Shown here piece after piece: positions 53,832 through 62,503 of a DNA stretch of 64,000 nt. A model generated the notes under the pieces. That model saw nothing but the letters and a program-made list of their open reading frames with translations, was not told where the DNA came from and searched no databases. Position numbers and translations under genes: made by a program. Source of the DNA: Neorhizobium sp. NCHU2750 (GTDB lineage Bacteria > Pseudomonadota > Alphaproteobacteria > Rhizobiales > Rhizobiaceae); assembly GCF_003597675.1 (NCBI RefSeq), contig NZ_CP030828.1:700864-764863 (forward strand), in the 5' to 3' direction. Numbering within the stretch: the first letter of the stretch is position 1; each line of letters starts with the position of its first letter.

Positions 53832-55214
53832 ATGACGGACTTCGATCTTGTTCTCAAGGGCACGCTTGTGTTGCCCGAGCGTGTGGTTCCCGGCGGTTTC
53901 ATTGCCGTTCGCGACGGGCTGGTGGCTGCTGTCGGGCAGGGAGACATGCCCTCGGCGCGCGAACATCATGATCTTCGCGCCGCACTAATCCTGCCGGGCG
54001 CGATCGACGCTCAAGTCCATTCGCTTTCCCAGAAAAATCAGGAGGATTTCATCTGGTCTACGCGTTCGGCGGCGGCCGGCGGTGTCACGACCATTGTCGA
54101 CATGCCTTATGACGAGGGCAATCTGGTGTGTTCGGCAGAGGCGGTGCGCGGTAAGGTGCAGCATGCGGAAGCGCAGGCGCGGGTCGATTTCGCTCTCTAC
54201 GGTACGGTCGATCCGCAGGAGGGAGCAAAGCGCATAGCCGAACAGGTGGCCGCCGGCGTCGCTGCATTCAAATTCTCTACCTTCGGAACGGATCCGAAGC
54301 GCTTTCCCCGCATCTTTGCGCCGCTGATGGCTGAATGTTTTGCCGCGATCGCGCCGACAGGCCTGACTGCTGGTGTCCATAACGAGAATGACGAATATGT
54401 CCGCTGGGCAATGGATCAGGTAAAGGCATCCGGGATCACCGACTACCGGGCTCATGAAATGTCGCGCCCGCCGCTGACCGAACTCCTGGCCATGACCGAG
54501 ATTTATGAGATCGGCGCGGCGACCGGCTGCCCCGCCCATGTGGTCCACTGCTCGCTTGGGCGTGGATACGAGATCGCCGCCGGTTATCGGGCGCAGGGGC
54601 ATAAGGCGACCGTCGAATGCCTGATCCACTACCTGACACTGGATTCCGAAACTGATGCCAAACGCCTTGGCGGGAGGTCGAAATGCAATCCGCCGATCCG
54701 TCCGCGTTCCGAGGTGGAAAAGCTCTGGCGGCAGCTTGCTGCGGGCAATGTGACGCTCCTGTCCACCGATCATGTCAGTTGGTCTCTGGACCGCAAGACC
54801 AACCTCGACATGCTGGCCAATGCATCCGGCCTGCCCGGTCTGGAAGCCATGGTGCCGCTTTTCATCAAGGGGGCACTGGAGCGCGGGGTGCCGCTAACCT
54901 GGGCAGCAAGGTTGATGGCGCTCAATCCGGCTCGACATTTTCGCATCGATCATATCAAGGGTGCGCTGGAAGTGGGCAAGCATGCCGACATTACTGTGCT
55001 GACACCGGAAGAACATGTTTTCGATGCATCCAAGACCGGCAACAATGTTGTCGGCTGGTCGCCCTATGACGGAATGACCTTGCCTTACAAGGTGGCTGGG
55101 ACCTATCTTCGCGGCGTACTCGCCTATGACGGATCGAAAGTGCTCTCGGAGCCCGGCTCAGGCCGCTTCGTCCGTCCCCCCGTCAGCCTTTTAATGCAGG
55201 ACAATGCCGCATGA
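53832..55214 (+). CDS. Dihydroorotase/hydantoinase-family cyclic amidohydrolase
   Basis: 460 residues, allantoinase/hydantoinase-like. Start ATG follows GGAGGG. Expected features: N-terminal beta-sandwich, PGAIDAQVHSLSQ (the first His of the usual HxH metal pair appears as Gln), carboxylated-Lys region AAFKFSTFG (about 148), GVHNENDEYV, AHVVHCSLGRG, and STDHVSWS with the catalytic Asp. Member enzymes open cyclic ureides. Followed without a gap by a carbamoylase, so the two should convert a 5-substituted hydantoin to an amino acid; hydantoin-5-propionate is proposed. Confidence 0.85.
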   Translation: MTDFDLVLKGTLVLPERVVPGGFIAVRDGLVAAVGQGDMPSAREHHDLRAALILPGAIDAQVHSLSQKNQEDFIWSTRSAAAGGVTTIVDMPYDEGNLVCSAEAVRGKVQHAEAQARVDFALYGTVDPQEGAKRIAEQVAAGVAAFKFSTFGTDPKRFPRIFAPLMAECFAAIAPTGLTAGVHNENDEYVRWAMDQVKASGITDYRAHEMSRPPLTELLAMTEIYEIGAATGCPAHVVHCSLGRGYEIAAGYRAQGHKATVECLIHYLTLDSETDAKRLGGRSKCNPPIRPRSEVEKLWRQLAAGNVTLLSTDHVSWSLDRKTNLDMLANASGLPGLEAMVPLFIKGALERGVPLTWAARLMALNPARHFRIDHIKGALEVGKHADITVLTPEEHVFDASKTGNNVVGWSPYDGMTLPYKVAGTYLRGVLAYDGSKVLSEPGSGRFVRPPVSLLMQDNAA

Positions 55215-56461
55215 AATCCAATATCGCCGTCAATGCCGACCGCATCGCCGCCGACATCGACGCCCTTGCCGTCATCACCGAACCCGACAAGCCATGGACG
55301 CGCCGCGCCTTCACGCCGATGTTTCTGAAGGGGCGTGCCTATGTCGAGAAGATCTTCCGCGACGCTGGGCTGCAGACGCGGATTGATGCTGCGGGCAACC
55401 TGATCGGCCTGCGCAAGGGCAGTGTCGAGGGCAAGGGCACGCTGATGCTCGGTTCGCATACCGATACGGTGCCGAATGGCGGCCGTTTCGACGGGATTGC
55501 CGGCGTGATCGCAGGTCTCGAAGTGGCGAGGGCGCTGCAGGATGCCGGAATAGAATTGCAGCATGACCTGGAGATTACGGATTTTCTCGCGGAGGAAGTC
55601 TCGATTTTCGGCGTCTCCTGCATCGGTAGCCGAGGGATGATCGGTGTTCGCCCCGAAGAATGGCTGGCGCGGACGGCCGATACGGAAAAGGGCCGTATCG
55701 ATCTGGCGGAAGGTATCCGGCAGGTCGGTGGAGACCCGACGCAGGCTGGCGGTCGTACGGATGTAAAAGCCTTTCTCGAACTGCATATCGAGCAGGGTAC
55801 CGTGCTGGAAAGCGAGAAGATCGATATCGGCATCGTCGGCGCGATTACCGGTATCACCCGCTTCGAGATACTGATCGAGGGACGTGCCGACCATGCCGGG
55901 ACGACCCCGATGAGCAAGCGCTATGATGCGCTCGGTGCAGCCTCTGTTCTGGTGCTTGGCATCGAGAGCATTGCCCGCAAGCTTGCATCTGAGAAGGGGT
56001 ATTTCGCCGGCACGGTCGGGGAGTTTTCGATGGAGCCGAATGCGGCGAATGTCGTTCCCTCGCATGTCCGCATGCTGATCGATGCCCGCGCGGTCGATCC
56101 TGCGGTGATGGAGGAATTCGTCACAACGCTCTATGCGCTGTGCACCGAGACGGCTGCCGAGCGGCAGGTGACGATCCATGAGCCGCGCAAGGTCTCCAAT
56201 GCCGTTCCGACGCCGATGTCCGAGATGGTGACCGATGTGCTTGCCGCAAGTGCCGCCCGTATAGGTGCCACGACCCGGCCGATGGTCTCGGGAGCCGGTC
56301 ATGATGCCGCCTACCTTTCCAAAATCGCGCCGGCGGCCATGGTTTTCATCGCCAGCAAGGACGGCCGCAGCCATGCCGCCGAGGAATGGTCGGACAATGA
56401 TGCGATCTCGCTCGGGGCTGCCGTGCTCTACGAGGCAATTCTCAATCTGGACAAAAAATAG
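55211..56461 (+). CDS. M20-family N-carbamoyl-amino-acid hydrolase
   Basis: 416 residues; its ATG overlaps the amidohydrolase stop. Metal-site motifs: LGSHTDTVPNGGRFDGIAG (about 80), FLAEEVSIFG (about 125), LELHIEQGTVLES (about 188), GRADHAGTTPMSKRYDA (about 222) and GAGHDAAYLSKIAP (about 364). This is the beta-ureidopropionase/N-carbamoyl-L-amino-acid hydrolase/allantoate amidohydrolase group. Proposed reaction: N-carbamoyl-L-glutamate to L-glutamate, CO2 and ammonia. Confidence 0.9.
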   Translation: MKSNIAVNADRIAADIDALAVITEPDKPWTRRAFTPMFLKGRAYVEKIFRDAGLQTRIDAAGNLIGLRKGSVEGKGTLMLGSHTDTVPNGGRFDGIAGVIAGLEVARALQDAGIELQHDLEITDFLAEEVSIFGVSCIGSRGMIGVRPEEWLARTADTEKGRIDLAEGIRQVGGDPTQAGGRTDVKAFLELHIEQGTVLESEKIDIGIVGAITGITRFEILIEGRADHAGTTPMSKRYDALGAASVLVLGIESIARKLASEKGYFAGTVGEFSMEPNAANVVPSHVRMLIDARAVDPAVMEEFVTTLYALCTETAAERQVTIHEPRKVSNAVPTPMSEMVTDVLAASAARIGATTRPMVSGAGHDAAYLSKIAPAAMVFIASKDGRSHAAEEWSDNDAISLGAAVLYEAILNLDKK

Positions 56462-56473
56462 GGAGACGACTGC

Positions 56474-57562
56474 ATGGGCCGCATACTGACTGAAAAGGAT
56501 GTCGAAGCTGCGGTCCGTGGAGGATCTGTCTATGCCGCCGGCGGCGGCGGTTGGGCCGATCACGGCCGCGTGCTCGGTTATGCGGCCGTGTCGATCGGCA
56601 GGCCGGAACTTATCGGCATAGACGAACTCGATAACAATGACTGGGTGGCGACGGCGGCAGCAATCGGCGCGCCCGCCTCCACAACCGCCTGGGAAATGCA
56701 GGGCATCGATTACGTCAAGGCGGTGCAATTGCTGCAGGAGGCGCTTGGCGAAAAGGTCTCGGCGCTGATGATTGGTCAGAACGGCAAGTCGTCGACCTTG
56801 AACGGCTGGCTTCCGTCGGCGATCCTCGGAACCAAAGTCCTCGATGCGGTGGGCGACGTGCGTGCCCACCCGACCGGCGACATGGGCTCGATCGGCATGG
56901 CGAACTCGCCGGAGCAGATGATCCAGACCGCGGTCGGCGGCAATCGGGCGGAAAATCGCTACATCGAATTGGTAGTCCGTGGTGCCACCGCCAAGGTGTC
57001 TCCCATCTTGCGCACGGCCGCAGATATGTCCGGTGGCTTCATCGCCTCCTGCCGCAATCCGTTGCGTGCCTCCTATGTCCGGCAGAATGCCGCGCTTGGC
57101 GGCATCAGCCTGGCCTTGAAGCTGGGTGAGGCGATCATCGAGGCCGATGCGAAGGGCGGGCATGCAATCATCGATGCGATCGTGAAGACCACCGGCGGTT
57201 CGTTCATCAGCGAGGGCAAGGTCACCGCCAAGTCTGTCGTCTACACGAAGGAGGCCTTCGATGTCGGCACGATCACTGTCGGACAGGGGGACAGGGCGGT
57301 AACACTGCATGTGATGAATGAATACATGGCGGTGGACGATGCGGGTGGAAACCGGCTGGCGACATTCCCCGACATCATTGCCACGCTCTCGCCGGAAGGC
57401 GAACCGATGAGTGTCGGCCAGTTGGAGGTGGGCATGCCGCTCTTTCTGCTGCATGTCCCGAAGACGATCATCCCACTCTCCTCCAGCGTCAGGGATCCGT
57501 CCGTCTATCCCGTGGTCGAGAAGGCGCTGGGGATCAATATCGCCGATTACGCGCTGGGTTGA
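56474..57562 (+). CDS. DUF917 (S-methyl thiohydantoin desulfurase family) protein
   Basis: 362 residues. The family's opening (GRILTEKDVEAAVRGGSVYAAGGGG in layout) and the middle part with MGSIGMANSPEQM and ADMSGGFIASCRNP fit DUF917. Pfam now names the N-terminal domain of this family S-methyl thiohydantoin desulfurase. It should remove sulfur (as methanethiol or sulfide) from a 2-thio(methyl)hydantoin and leave the hydantoin for the upstream amidohydrolase. Position between a carbamoylase and a urocanase homologue is what that role predicts. Confidence 0.85.
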   Translation: MGRILTEKDVEAAVRGGSVYAAGGGGWADHGRVLGYAAVSIGRPELIGIDELDNNDWVATAAAIGAPASTTAWEMQGIDYVKAVQLLQEALGEKVSALMIGQNGKSSTLNGWLPSAILGTKVLDAVGDVRAHPTGDMGSIGMANSPEQMIQTAVGGNRAENRYIELVVRGATAKVSPILRTAADMSGGFIASCRNPLRASYVRQNAALGGISLALKLGEAIIEADAKGGHAIIDAIVKTTGGSFISEGKVTAKSVVYTKEAFDVGTITVGQGDRAVTLHVMNEYMAVDDAGGNRLATFPDIIATLSPEGEPMSVGQLEVGMPLFLLHVPKTIIPLSSSVRDPSVYPVVEKALGINIADYALG

Positions 57563-57572
57563 GGAGAGCGCT

Positions 57573-59234
57573 ATGCCGAAGCCCAATCCGCGCCACCCGA
57601 ATTTCCCGATCCCCGGCGGCCCCGAACTGCGGGCCAAAGGCTGGCGGCAGGAGGCGCTGCTGCGATTGCTCGAGAACGTGCTCTCGGTCGGAGAAGATCC
57701 AGACAATCTCATTGTCTATGCCGCACTTGGCAAGGCGGCGCGCAACTGGGCGGCGCATGACGCCATCGTTGCCGCGCTGAAGGAGATGGATGAGGACCAG
57801 ACGCTGGTCATCCAGTCCGGAAAGCCTGTCGGGCTGCTCAGGACCCATGCCAAGGCGCCGCTGGTCATCATGGCAAACTGCAACATTGTCGGCCAATGGG
57901 CAAAGGCCGAGTATTTTTACGACCTGCAGGACAAGGGCCTGATCTGCTGGGGCGGCCTGACGGCAGGTGCCTGGCAGTATATCGGCAGCCAGGGCGTCAT
58001 CCAGGGCACCTACGAGATCTTCATGCGCATTGCCGAAAAGCGCTTCGGCGGGACGCTGGCGGGTAGTTTCGTCCTGACGGCGGGGCTCGGCGGCATGGGT
58101 GGCGCGCAGCCACTTGCCGGTCGCATGGCTGGAGCTGCGATCCTGGTGGTGGACATCGATCCGGATCGGGTCGCCAAGCGGAAGGCGATCGGCTTCCTTG
58201 ATGAAGTGGCGTCAGATCTCGATTGCGCGCTGGCGATGATCGATGCCGCGGTAAGCGAGAAACGCGCCGTCTCGGTCGGTCTCGTCGGCAATGCCGCAGA
58301 TATTTATCCGCAGATCGTCAGGCGTGGGATCGTTCCCGATATCGTGTCGGACCAGACCTCGGCCCATGATCTGGTCTATGGCTATGTGCCGAAGGGCATG
58401 AGCCTTGACGAGGTACGACGGCTCAGGAAAGAAGGGCAGGGGCAGTTGATGGCGGCAAGCCGTGCCTCGATTGCCGATCATGTCCGCGCCATGCTGGCTT
58501 TGCAGCAAAAGGGCTCGGAAGTCTTCGACAACGGCAATCTCATCCGCACCCAGGCGAAACAGGGCGGTGTCGAAAATGCCTTCGACATCCCGATCTTCAC
58601 CGAGGCCTATCTGAGGCCGCTCTTCTGCCGGGCGATCGGACCGTTTCGCTGGATGGCTCTTTCGGGAGAGGAAAGCGATATCGCCCGCATCGATGATCTC
58701 GTCCTTGAACTCTTCCCGGACAATCACATCGTGACCAACTGGATCAGGCTCGCGCGGGAGAATATTCCCTTCGAGGGCCTGCCGGCGCGGATCGCCTGGC
58801 TTGGCCATGGCGAACGCACGACACTTGCGCTTGCCGTGAACGATCTGGTCGCCAGGGGAGACGTCAAGGGGCCGGTCGCGTTTTCACGCGATCATCTCGA
58901 TGCCGGCGCCATGGCGCATCCCAACATCATGACCGAACATATGAAGGACGGCTCGGACGCGATCGCCGACTGGCCGCTGATCAATGCCATGACGCTCTGC
59001 TCCTCGATGGCGGATCTCGTCGTCATCCATTCGGGTGGTGGAGGTTATGCCGGTTACATGACGAGTGCCGGTGTGACGATCGTTGCCGATGGTACGCAGG
59101 CTGGTGCGGAGCGGCTCGATATGGCGATCACCAATGACACGTCGCTCGGCATCATTCGCTATGCGGATGCCGGATATGACGAGGCGCTTGCTGCGGCGGA
59201 GCAACAACAAGTGCCGCATATACGGCTGAGCTGA
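57573..59234 (+). CDS. Urocanate hydratase homologue, probable (S-methyl-)thiourocanate hydratase
   Basis: 553 residues, full urocanase length; ATG at 57573 follows GAGGAGAG. NAD-binding and core motifs are retained: QSGKPVGLLRTH, LTAGLGGMGGAQPLA, SVGLVGNAADIYPQIVRRG, DQTSAHDLVYGYVP, FCRAIGPFRWMALSG, DHLDAG and KDGSDAIADWPL. Three loops near the substrate differ from canonical HutU: YGQMTAGSW is WGGLTAGAW, FDYGNNLRGQA is FDNGNLIRTQA, and HHGGGVGIGYS is IHSGGGGYAGYM. No hutH or hutI is near. With DUF917, hydantoinase and carbamoylase genes in one operon, hydration of a thiourocanate is the best reading. Confidence 0.85.
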   Translation: MPKPNPRHPNFPIPGGPELRAKGWRQEALLRLLENVLSVGEDPDNLIVYAALGKAARNWAAHDAIVAALKEMDEDQTLVIQSGKPVGLLRTHAKAPLVIMANCNIVGQWAKAEYFYDLQDKGLICWGGLTAGAWQYIGSQGVIQGTYEIFMRIAEKRFGGTLAGSFVLTAGLGGMGGAQPLAGRMAGAAILVVDIDPDRVAKRKAIGFLDEVASDLDCALAMIDAAVSEKRAVSVGLVGNAADIYPQIVRRGIVPDIVSDQTSAHDLVYGYVPKGMSLDEVRRLRKEGQGQLMAASRASIADHVRAMLALQQKGSEVFDNGNLIRTQAKQGGVENAFDIPIFTEAYLRPLFCRAIGPFRWMALSGEESDIARIDDLVLELFPDNHIVTNWIRLARENIPFEGLPARIAWLGHGERTTLALAVNDLVARGDVKGPVAFSRDHLDAGAMAHPNIMTEHMKDGSDAIADWPLINAMTLCSSMADLVVIHSGGGGYAGYMTSAGVTIVADGTQAGAERLDMAITNDTSLGIIRYADAGYDEALAAAEQQQVPHIRLS

Positions 59235-59259
59235 TGCCCAGCCGCAAGCGCCATGTGTG

Positions 59260-60183
59260 TCAGCTTCGCTTCAGTGCGGAATAGGCGACGGCCATCTTGG
59301 CAGCGAGTGTCGCGTTGTTCTTTACCAGTTCGATATTGGCCTTCAGGCTCTCGCCCTTCGAAAGCTCGTTGATGCGGGCGAGAAGGAAGGGGGTGAGTTC
59401 CTTGCGGCCGATATTGCGCTCATCCGCTTCGCGCACCGCATCGGCTATCGTCCCGTCGATGAATTCCGGGGTGAGGGCGGCAGCCTCCGGAATGGGATTG
59501 GCAATCAACAGGCCGGTGCCGGTTCCCAGCTGATGATGCAGCCACATCGCCTTGGCGATCTCGGCCGCGGTGTCGAGCTTGTGGTCGGCCTTGTAGCCGC
59601 TCTTGCGGGTGAAAAAGGCCGGAAAATCCTCGGTGCCATAGGCAATGACCGGCACGCGCTGGGTTTCGAGATATTCGAGCGTCTTTGCTATGTCGAGGAT
59701 CGATTTGACGCCGGCACACACGACGGCCGTCTTCGTACGGCCGAGTTCGGTAAGGTCGGCCGAGATGTCGAAAGTCTGCTCCGCCCCGCGATGCACACCA
59801 CCGACGCCGCCTGTGGCAAAGATCTCGATGCCGGCAAGCTCGGCGAGCAGCATGGTGGCCGAAACGGTCGTGCCTGCCGTCTGCCGGCGAACCATGGCGA
59901 CCGCAAGGTCACGGCCGGATGCCTTTACGACGTTTTTCGCCTGGGTGAGCGTTTCCAACTCGCTGGCGTCGAGGCCGGCGCGCAACTCGCCGTCGATCAC
60001 GGCGATGGTTGCCGGTACCGCGCCGTTTGCCCGCACCACATCCTCGACCGCCTTGGCCGTGGCCAGATTGGCGGGGTAGGGCATGCCGTGGGTGATGATG
60101 GTGGATTCAAGCGCGACGACCGGGCCACCCTTGGCAACGGCGTCGGCGACTTCCTTGTTAAGCTTCGGCTTCAAAAGCTGCAT
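59260..60183 (-). CDS. psuG: Pseudouridine-5'-phosphate glycosidase
   Basis: 307 residues, full length. Catalytic Glu in VVALESTIITHGMPYP (about 26) and Lys in VVCAGVKSILDIAKTLE (about 162) match PsuG, as do SATMLLAELAGI and FATGGVGGVHRGAE. It splits pseudouridine 5'-phosphate into uracil and ribose 5-phosphate; the uracil could then be used by the rut pathway in this window. It follows the kinase gene by 12 bases. Confidence 0.95.
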   Translation of the reverse strand: MQLLKPKLNKEVADAVAKGGPVVALESTIITHGMPYPANLATAKAVEDVVRANGAVPATIAVIDGELRAGLDASELETLTQAKNVVKASGRDLAVAMVRRQTAGTTVSATMLLAELAGIEIFATGGVGGVHRGAEQTFDISADLTELGRTKTAVVCAGVKSILDIAKTLEYLETQRVPVIAYGTEDFPAFFTRKSGYKADHKLDTAAEIAKAMWLHHQLGTGTGLLIANPIPEAAALTPEFIDGTIADAVREADERNIGRKELTPFLLARINELSKGESLKANIELVKNNATLAAKMAVAYSALKRS

Positions 60184-60195
60184 GTGGGTATCCTT

Positions 60196-61308
60196 TCAGA
60201 TTTCAAACCTGTGCCGATGTTCGTCGATGAAATCGGCGGACAGGTCGGGATGCACGCTGGTTTCGCATTCGGTGGTAAGCGTGGCGGCAAGTGTGCCGAT
60301 ACGCGCGGCGGCGAAAATATCGTCGCCTTCGAGCAGGCGGTGAAGGGTGGCGGCAATCATCGCGTCACCTGCGCCGGTCATGTCGACCGGTTGAGCCTTG
60401 ACCGCCGGGATGAATGTCGCCTTGTCGATGCCGGCAACGGCCATTCCCCGGGCCCCGGCGGAAACCACAGCCATTGCGGCACCCGCTTGCTGCAGAGCAA
60501 GTGCGGCTTCGGCAGAGCCCTCCGGGGTGGGCATCCAGGACCGACCGAGCAGAGCGGCCGCCTCGTCGATATTCATGAAAATGAGGTCGATGCCGTTCAG
60601 GTCTTGAGGCAGCCGTATGACCTTGTGGGTCGAAACCGCATCGATTGCCAGCCGGCAGGAGGCGCTCTTGCGCCTGGAAATCAGCGCCGAGAGTGCGTCA
60701 GCCGAAAGATTGCAGTCGGCAAATACCCAGCTTGCTGCAGCCAGATGCGGCCAGGCGCGATCAATGTGCTCGGGCTGAAAGAGGTCGAAGATGCTCATGT
60801 CGGCGATACCAAGCACAAGATCGCCGGCGGCATCGAGAATGGCCGCATATTCCGCAGTTGGCCGCTCGCCGGTGATGACTGCCTGGCTGACGTCGATGCC
60901 GATGTCACGCATATATTTGAGCAGCGCATGGCCGCCATCGTCGTCGCCGATAATTGAGATGAAGCCCGTCGATGATCCCAAGCGTGCGAGGTTCTCAGCC
61001 ACGTTTCGTGCCACGCCGCCGAGGCTGCGGGTACTGTCCACCGGGTTCGAGGTCTCCAGCACGATTTTGCCGCGAGCGTGGTACTTGCGATCCAGCACTG
61101 CTCCCCCGATGCAGACGGCCCGAGCTTCGGACGCGAGCATGTAGCCGCGTCCGAGGATATGCCCCTTGGTCATCAGCTGAGCGATATGGGCCGCGACGGT
61201 CGATCGCGCGAGGCCGAGAGCCGTGGCAATTTCCTGCTGGCCCACAAAGGGGTTGTTGCGGATCATCGCCAGAACGGCGGCTTCCTGTGGTGCAAGCGGC
61301 TGTGTCAT
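60196..61308 (-). CDS. psuK: Pseudouridine kinase-like PfkB protein with N-terminal winged helix
   Basis: 370 residues. The first 55 residues form a MarR/AsnC-like winged helix (QEIATALGLARSTVAAHIAQLMTKG in layout), followed by a ribokinase-type PfkB domain with GGVARNVAENLARLG (about 98) and the anion-hole motif DMTGAGDAM near the C-terminus. It phosphorylates pseudouridine for PsuG. The fused DNA-binding domain, also known in YeiI-type kinases, may let the enzyme control its own operon. Confidence 0.87.
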   Translation of the reverse strand: MTQPLAPQEAAVLAMIRNNPFVGQQEIATALGLARSTVAAHIAQLMTKGHILGRGYMLASEARAVCIGGAVLDRKYHARGKIVLETSNPVDSTRSLGGVARNVAENLARLGSSTGFISIIGDDDGGHALLKYMRDIGIDVSQAVITGERPTAEYAAILDAAGDLVLGIADMSIFDLFQPEHIDRAWPHLAAASWVFADCNLSADALSALISRRKSASCRLAIDAVSTHKVIRLPQDLNGIDLIFMNIDEAAALLGRSWMPTPEGSAEAALALQQAGAAMAVVSAGARGMAVAGIDKATFIPAVKAQPVDMTGAGDAMIAATLHRLLEGDDIFAAARIGTLAATLTTECETSVHPDLSADFIDEHRHRFEI

Positions 61309-61374
61309 TGCATGAGCTCCTGCAGAAGCTCATGCAAACTTTTGTCTATCGTGTCAACAAATGTCTTTGCGAGG

Positions 61375-62373
61375 TTACTTGTTGTGCGGCTTTTCGATAT
61401 GTCCGCCGAACGCCTTGCGCATGGCCGACAGCATCTTGTTGGCGTAGTCGGCATTGCCCTGGCTGTCGAAGCGGCTGAAGACGGCAGCCGAAAGAACCGG
61501 GACAGGCACGCCCATGTCGATGGCAGCCTTCATCGTCCATCGGCCTTCGCCCGAATCCGACACGCGTCCACCGAAGGAACTCAGCGACGGATCCTCCTTT
61601 ATGGCATCCGCCGTCAAATCGAGCAGCCACGAGCCGATGACGCTTCCATGGCGCCAGACTTCGCTGATCGCCTCGATATCCATATCGAATTCATAGTAGT
61701 GAGCATCGGGGAAGGGGGCCGTTTCGGCATCGGCTTCGCGTTTGGTCCGCCCGACGCCGGCCTGCTTCAGGACGTTGAAACCTTCGGCATAGGCCTGCAT
61801 CATGCCGTATTCGATGCCGTTGTGGACCATTTTTACGAAATGGCCGGCGCCGCTCGGGCCGCAATGAAGATAGCCGCGTTCCGCCGGGCGAAGCGACGGG
61901 TCGAGATCCGCGCCGGGTGCCAGTGCGGCAAAGATCGGGTCGAGGTACTGGACGGCCTTGTCCGGTCCGCCGATCATCAGGCAAAAGCCGCGATCAAGAC
62001 CCCAGACGCCGCCGCTGGTACCGACGTCGACATAGGAAATGCCCTTTTCGGCGAGCTTGTCGCTCTGATCGACCGCATCGCGGTAGTTGGAATTGCCGCC
62101 ATCGATAATGATGTCTCCGGGCTGCATGAATGCCGCAAGCTTGTCGACGATCGCCGGAGTTATCGCAGCCGGAAGCATGATCCATACGGCCCGCGGCGGC
62201 GTCAGTTTTTCGAGAAACTGTTCGATGGACGAAATGCCGATCGCGCCGTCATTGACCAGCGCCTGAACTGCGGCGGGATTGACATCATAGGCAACGCATT
62301 GGTGGCCGGCGCGCATCAGACGCCTCGCCATATTGCCGCCCATGCGGCCCAGTCCCATCATTCCGATCTGCAT
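61375..62373 (-). CDS. 6-phosphogluconate dehydrogenase, short (NAD-type) form
   Basis: 332 residues from the ATG at 62373. NAD(P) fold GLGRMGGNMARRL, INDGGNSNYRD-type segment (IIIDGGNSNYRD), VDVGTSGGVWGLDRGFCLMIGG and the catalytic Lys/Asn in KMVHNGIEYGMMQAYAEGF. The short length (about 330 rather than 470) is that of the YqeC/GndA class that is often NAD-linked. It oxidatively decarboxylates 6-phosphogluconate to ribulose 5-phosphate. Confidence 0.9.
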   Translation of the reverse strand: MQIGMMGLGRMGGNMARRLMRAGHQCVAYDVNPAAVQALVNDGAIGISSIEQFLEKLTPPRAVWIMLPAAITPAIVDKLAAFMQPGDIIIDGGNSNYRDAVDQSDKLAEKGISYVDVGTSGGVWGLDRGFCLMIGGPDKAVQYLDPIFAALAPGADLDPSLRPAERGYLHCGPSGAGHFVKMVHNGIEYGMMQAYAEGFNVLKQAGVGRTKREADAETAPFPDAHYYEFDMDIEAISEVWRHGSVIGSWLLDLTADAIKEDPSLSSFGGRVSDSGEGRWTMKAAIDMGVPVPVLSAAVFSRFDSQGNADYANKMLSAMRKAFGGHIEKPHNK

Positions 62374-62503
62374 GTGTAAGCCTCTCGACACGGTTGAGAA
62401 TCGTCAGGAAACTAGGACGATGTGTCGCAGGCCTCAAGCTCTTTAAATCGATTTATTTTTCGCAACTGCACAACGAGCGGCGAAGTCGATCGAATGTGAT
62501 CGA

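Noticed and set aside
53700..53969. N-terminal extension of the tandem LysR gene to an ATG at 53969
   Set aside because: It would overlap the start of the divergent amidohydrolase gene and its promoter; the added 90 residues have no LysR features, whereas the TTG at 53699 has a ribosome site and starts right at the winged helix.
55124..57712. Minus-strand open frame of 862 codons across three plus-strand genes
   Set aside because: It covers carbamoylase and DUF917 genes that have full motifs and operon spacing; long antisense frames are common in GC-rich DNA with third-position bias.
57573..59234. Reading the urocanase homologue as ordinary histidine-utilisation HutU
   Set aside because: No hutH, hutI or hutG gene is nearby, the operon instead has DUF917, hydantoinase and carbamoylase genes, and three substrate-site loops differ from HutU.
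59260..60957. Plus-strand open frame of 566 codons opposite psuG and the psuK-type gene
   Set aside because: Both minus-strand genes carry catalytic motifs and operon spacing; the antisense product has none.
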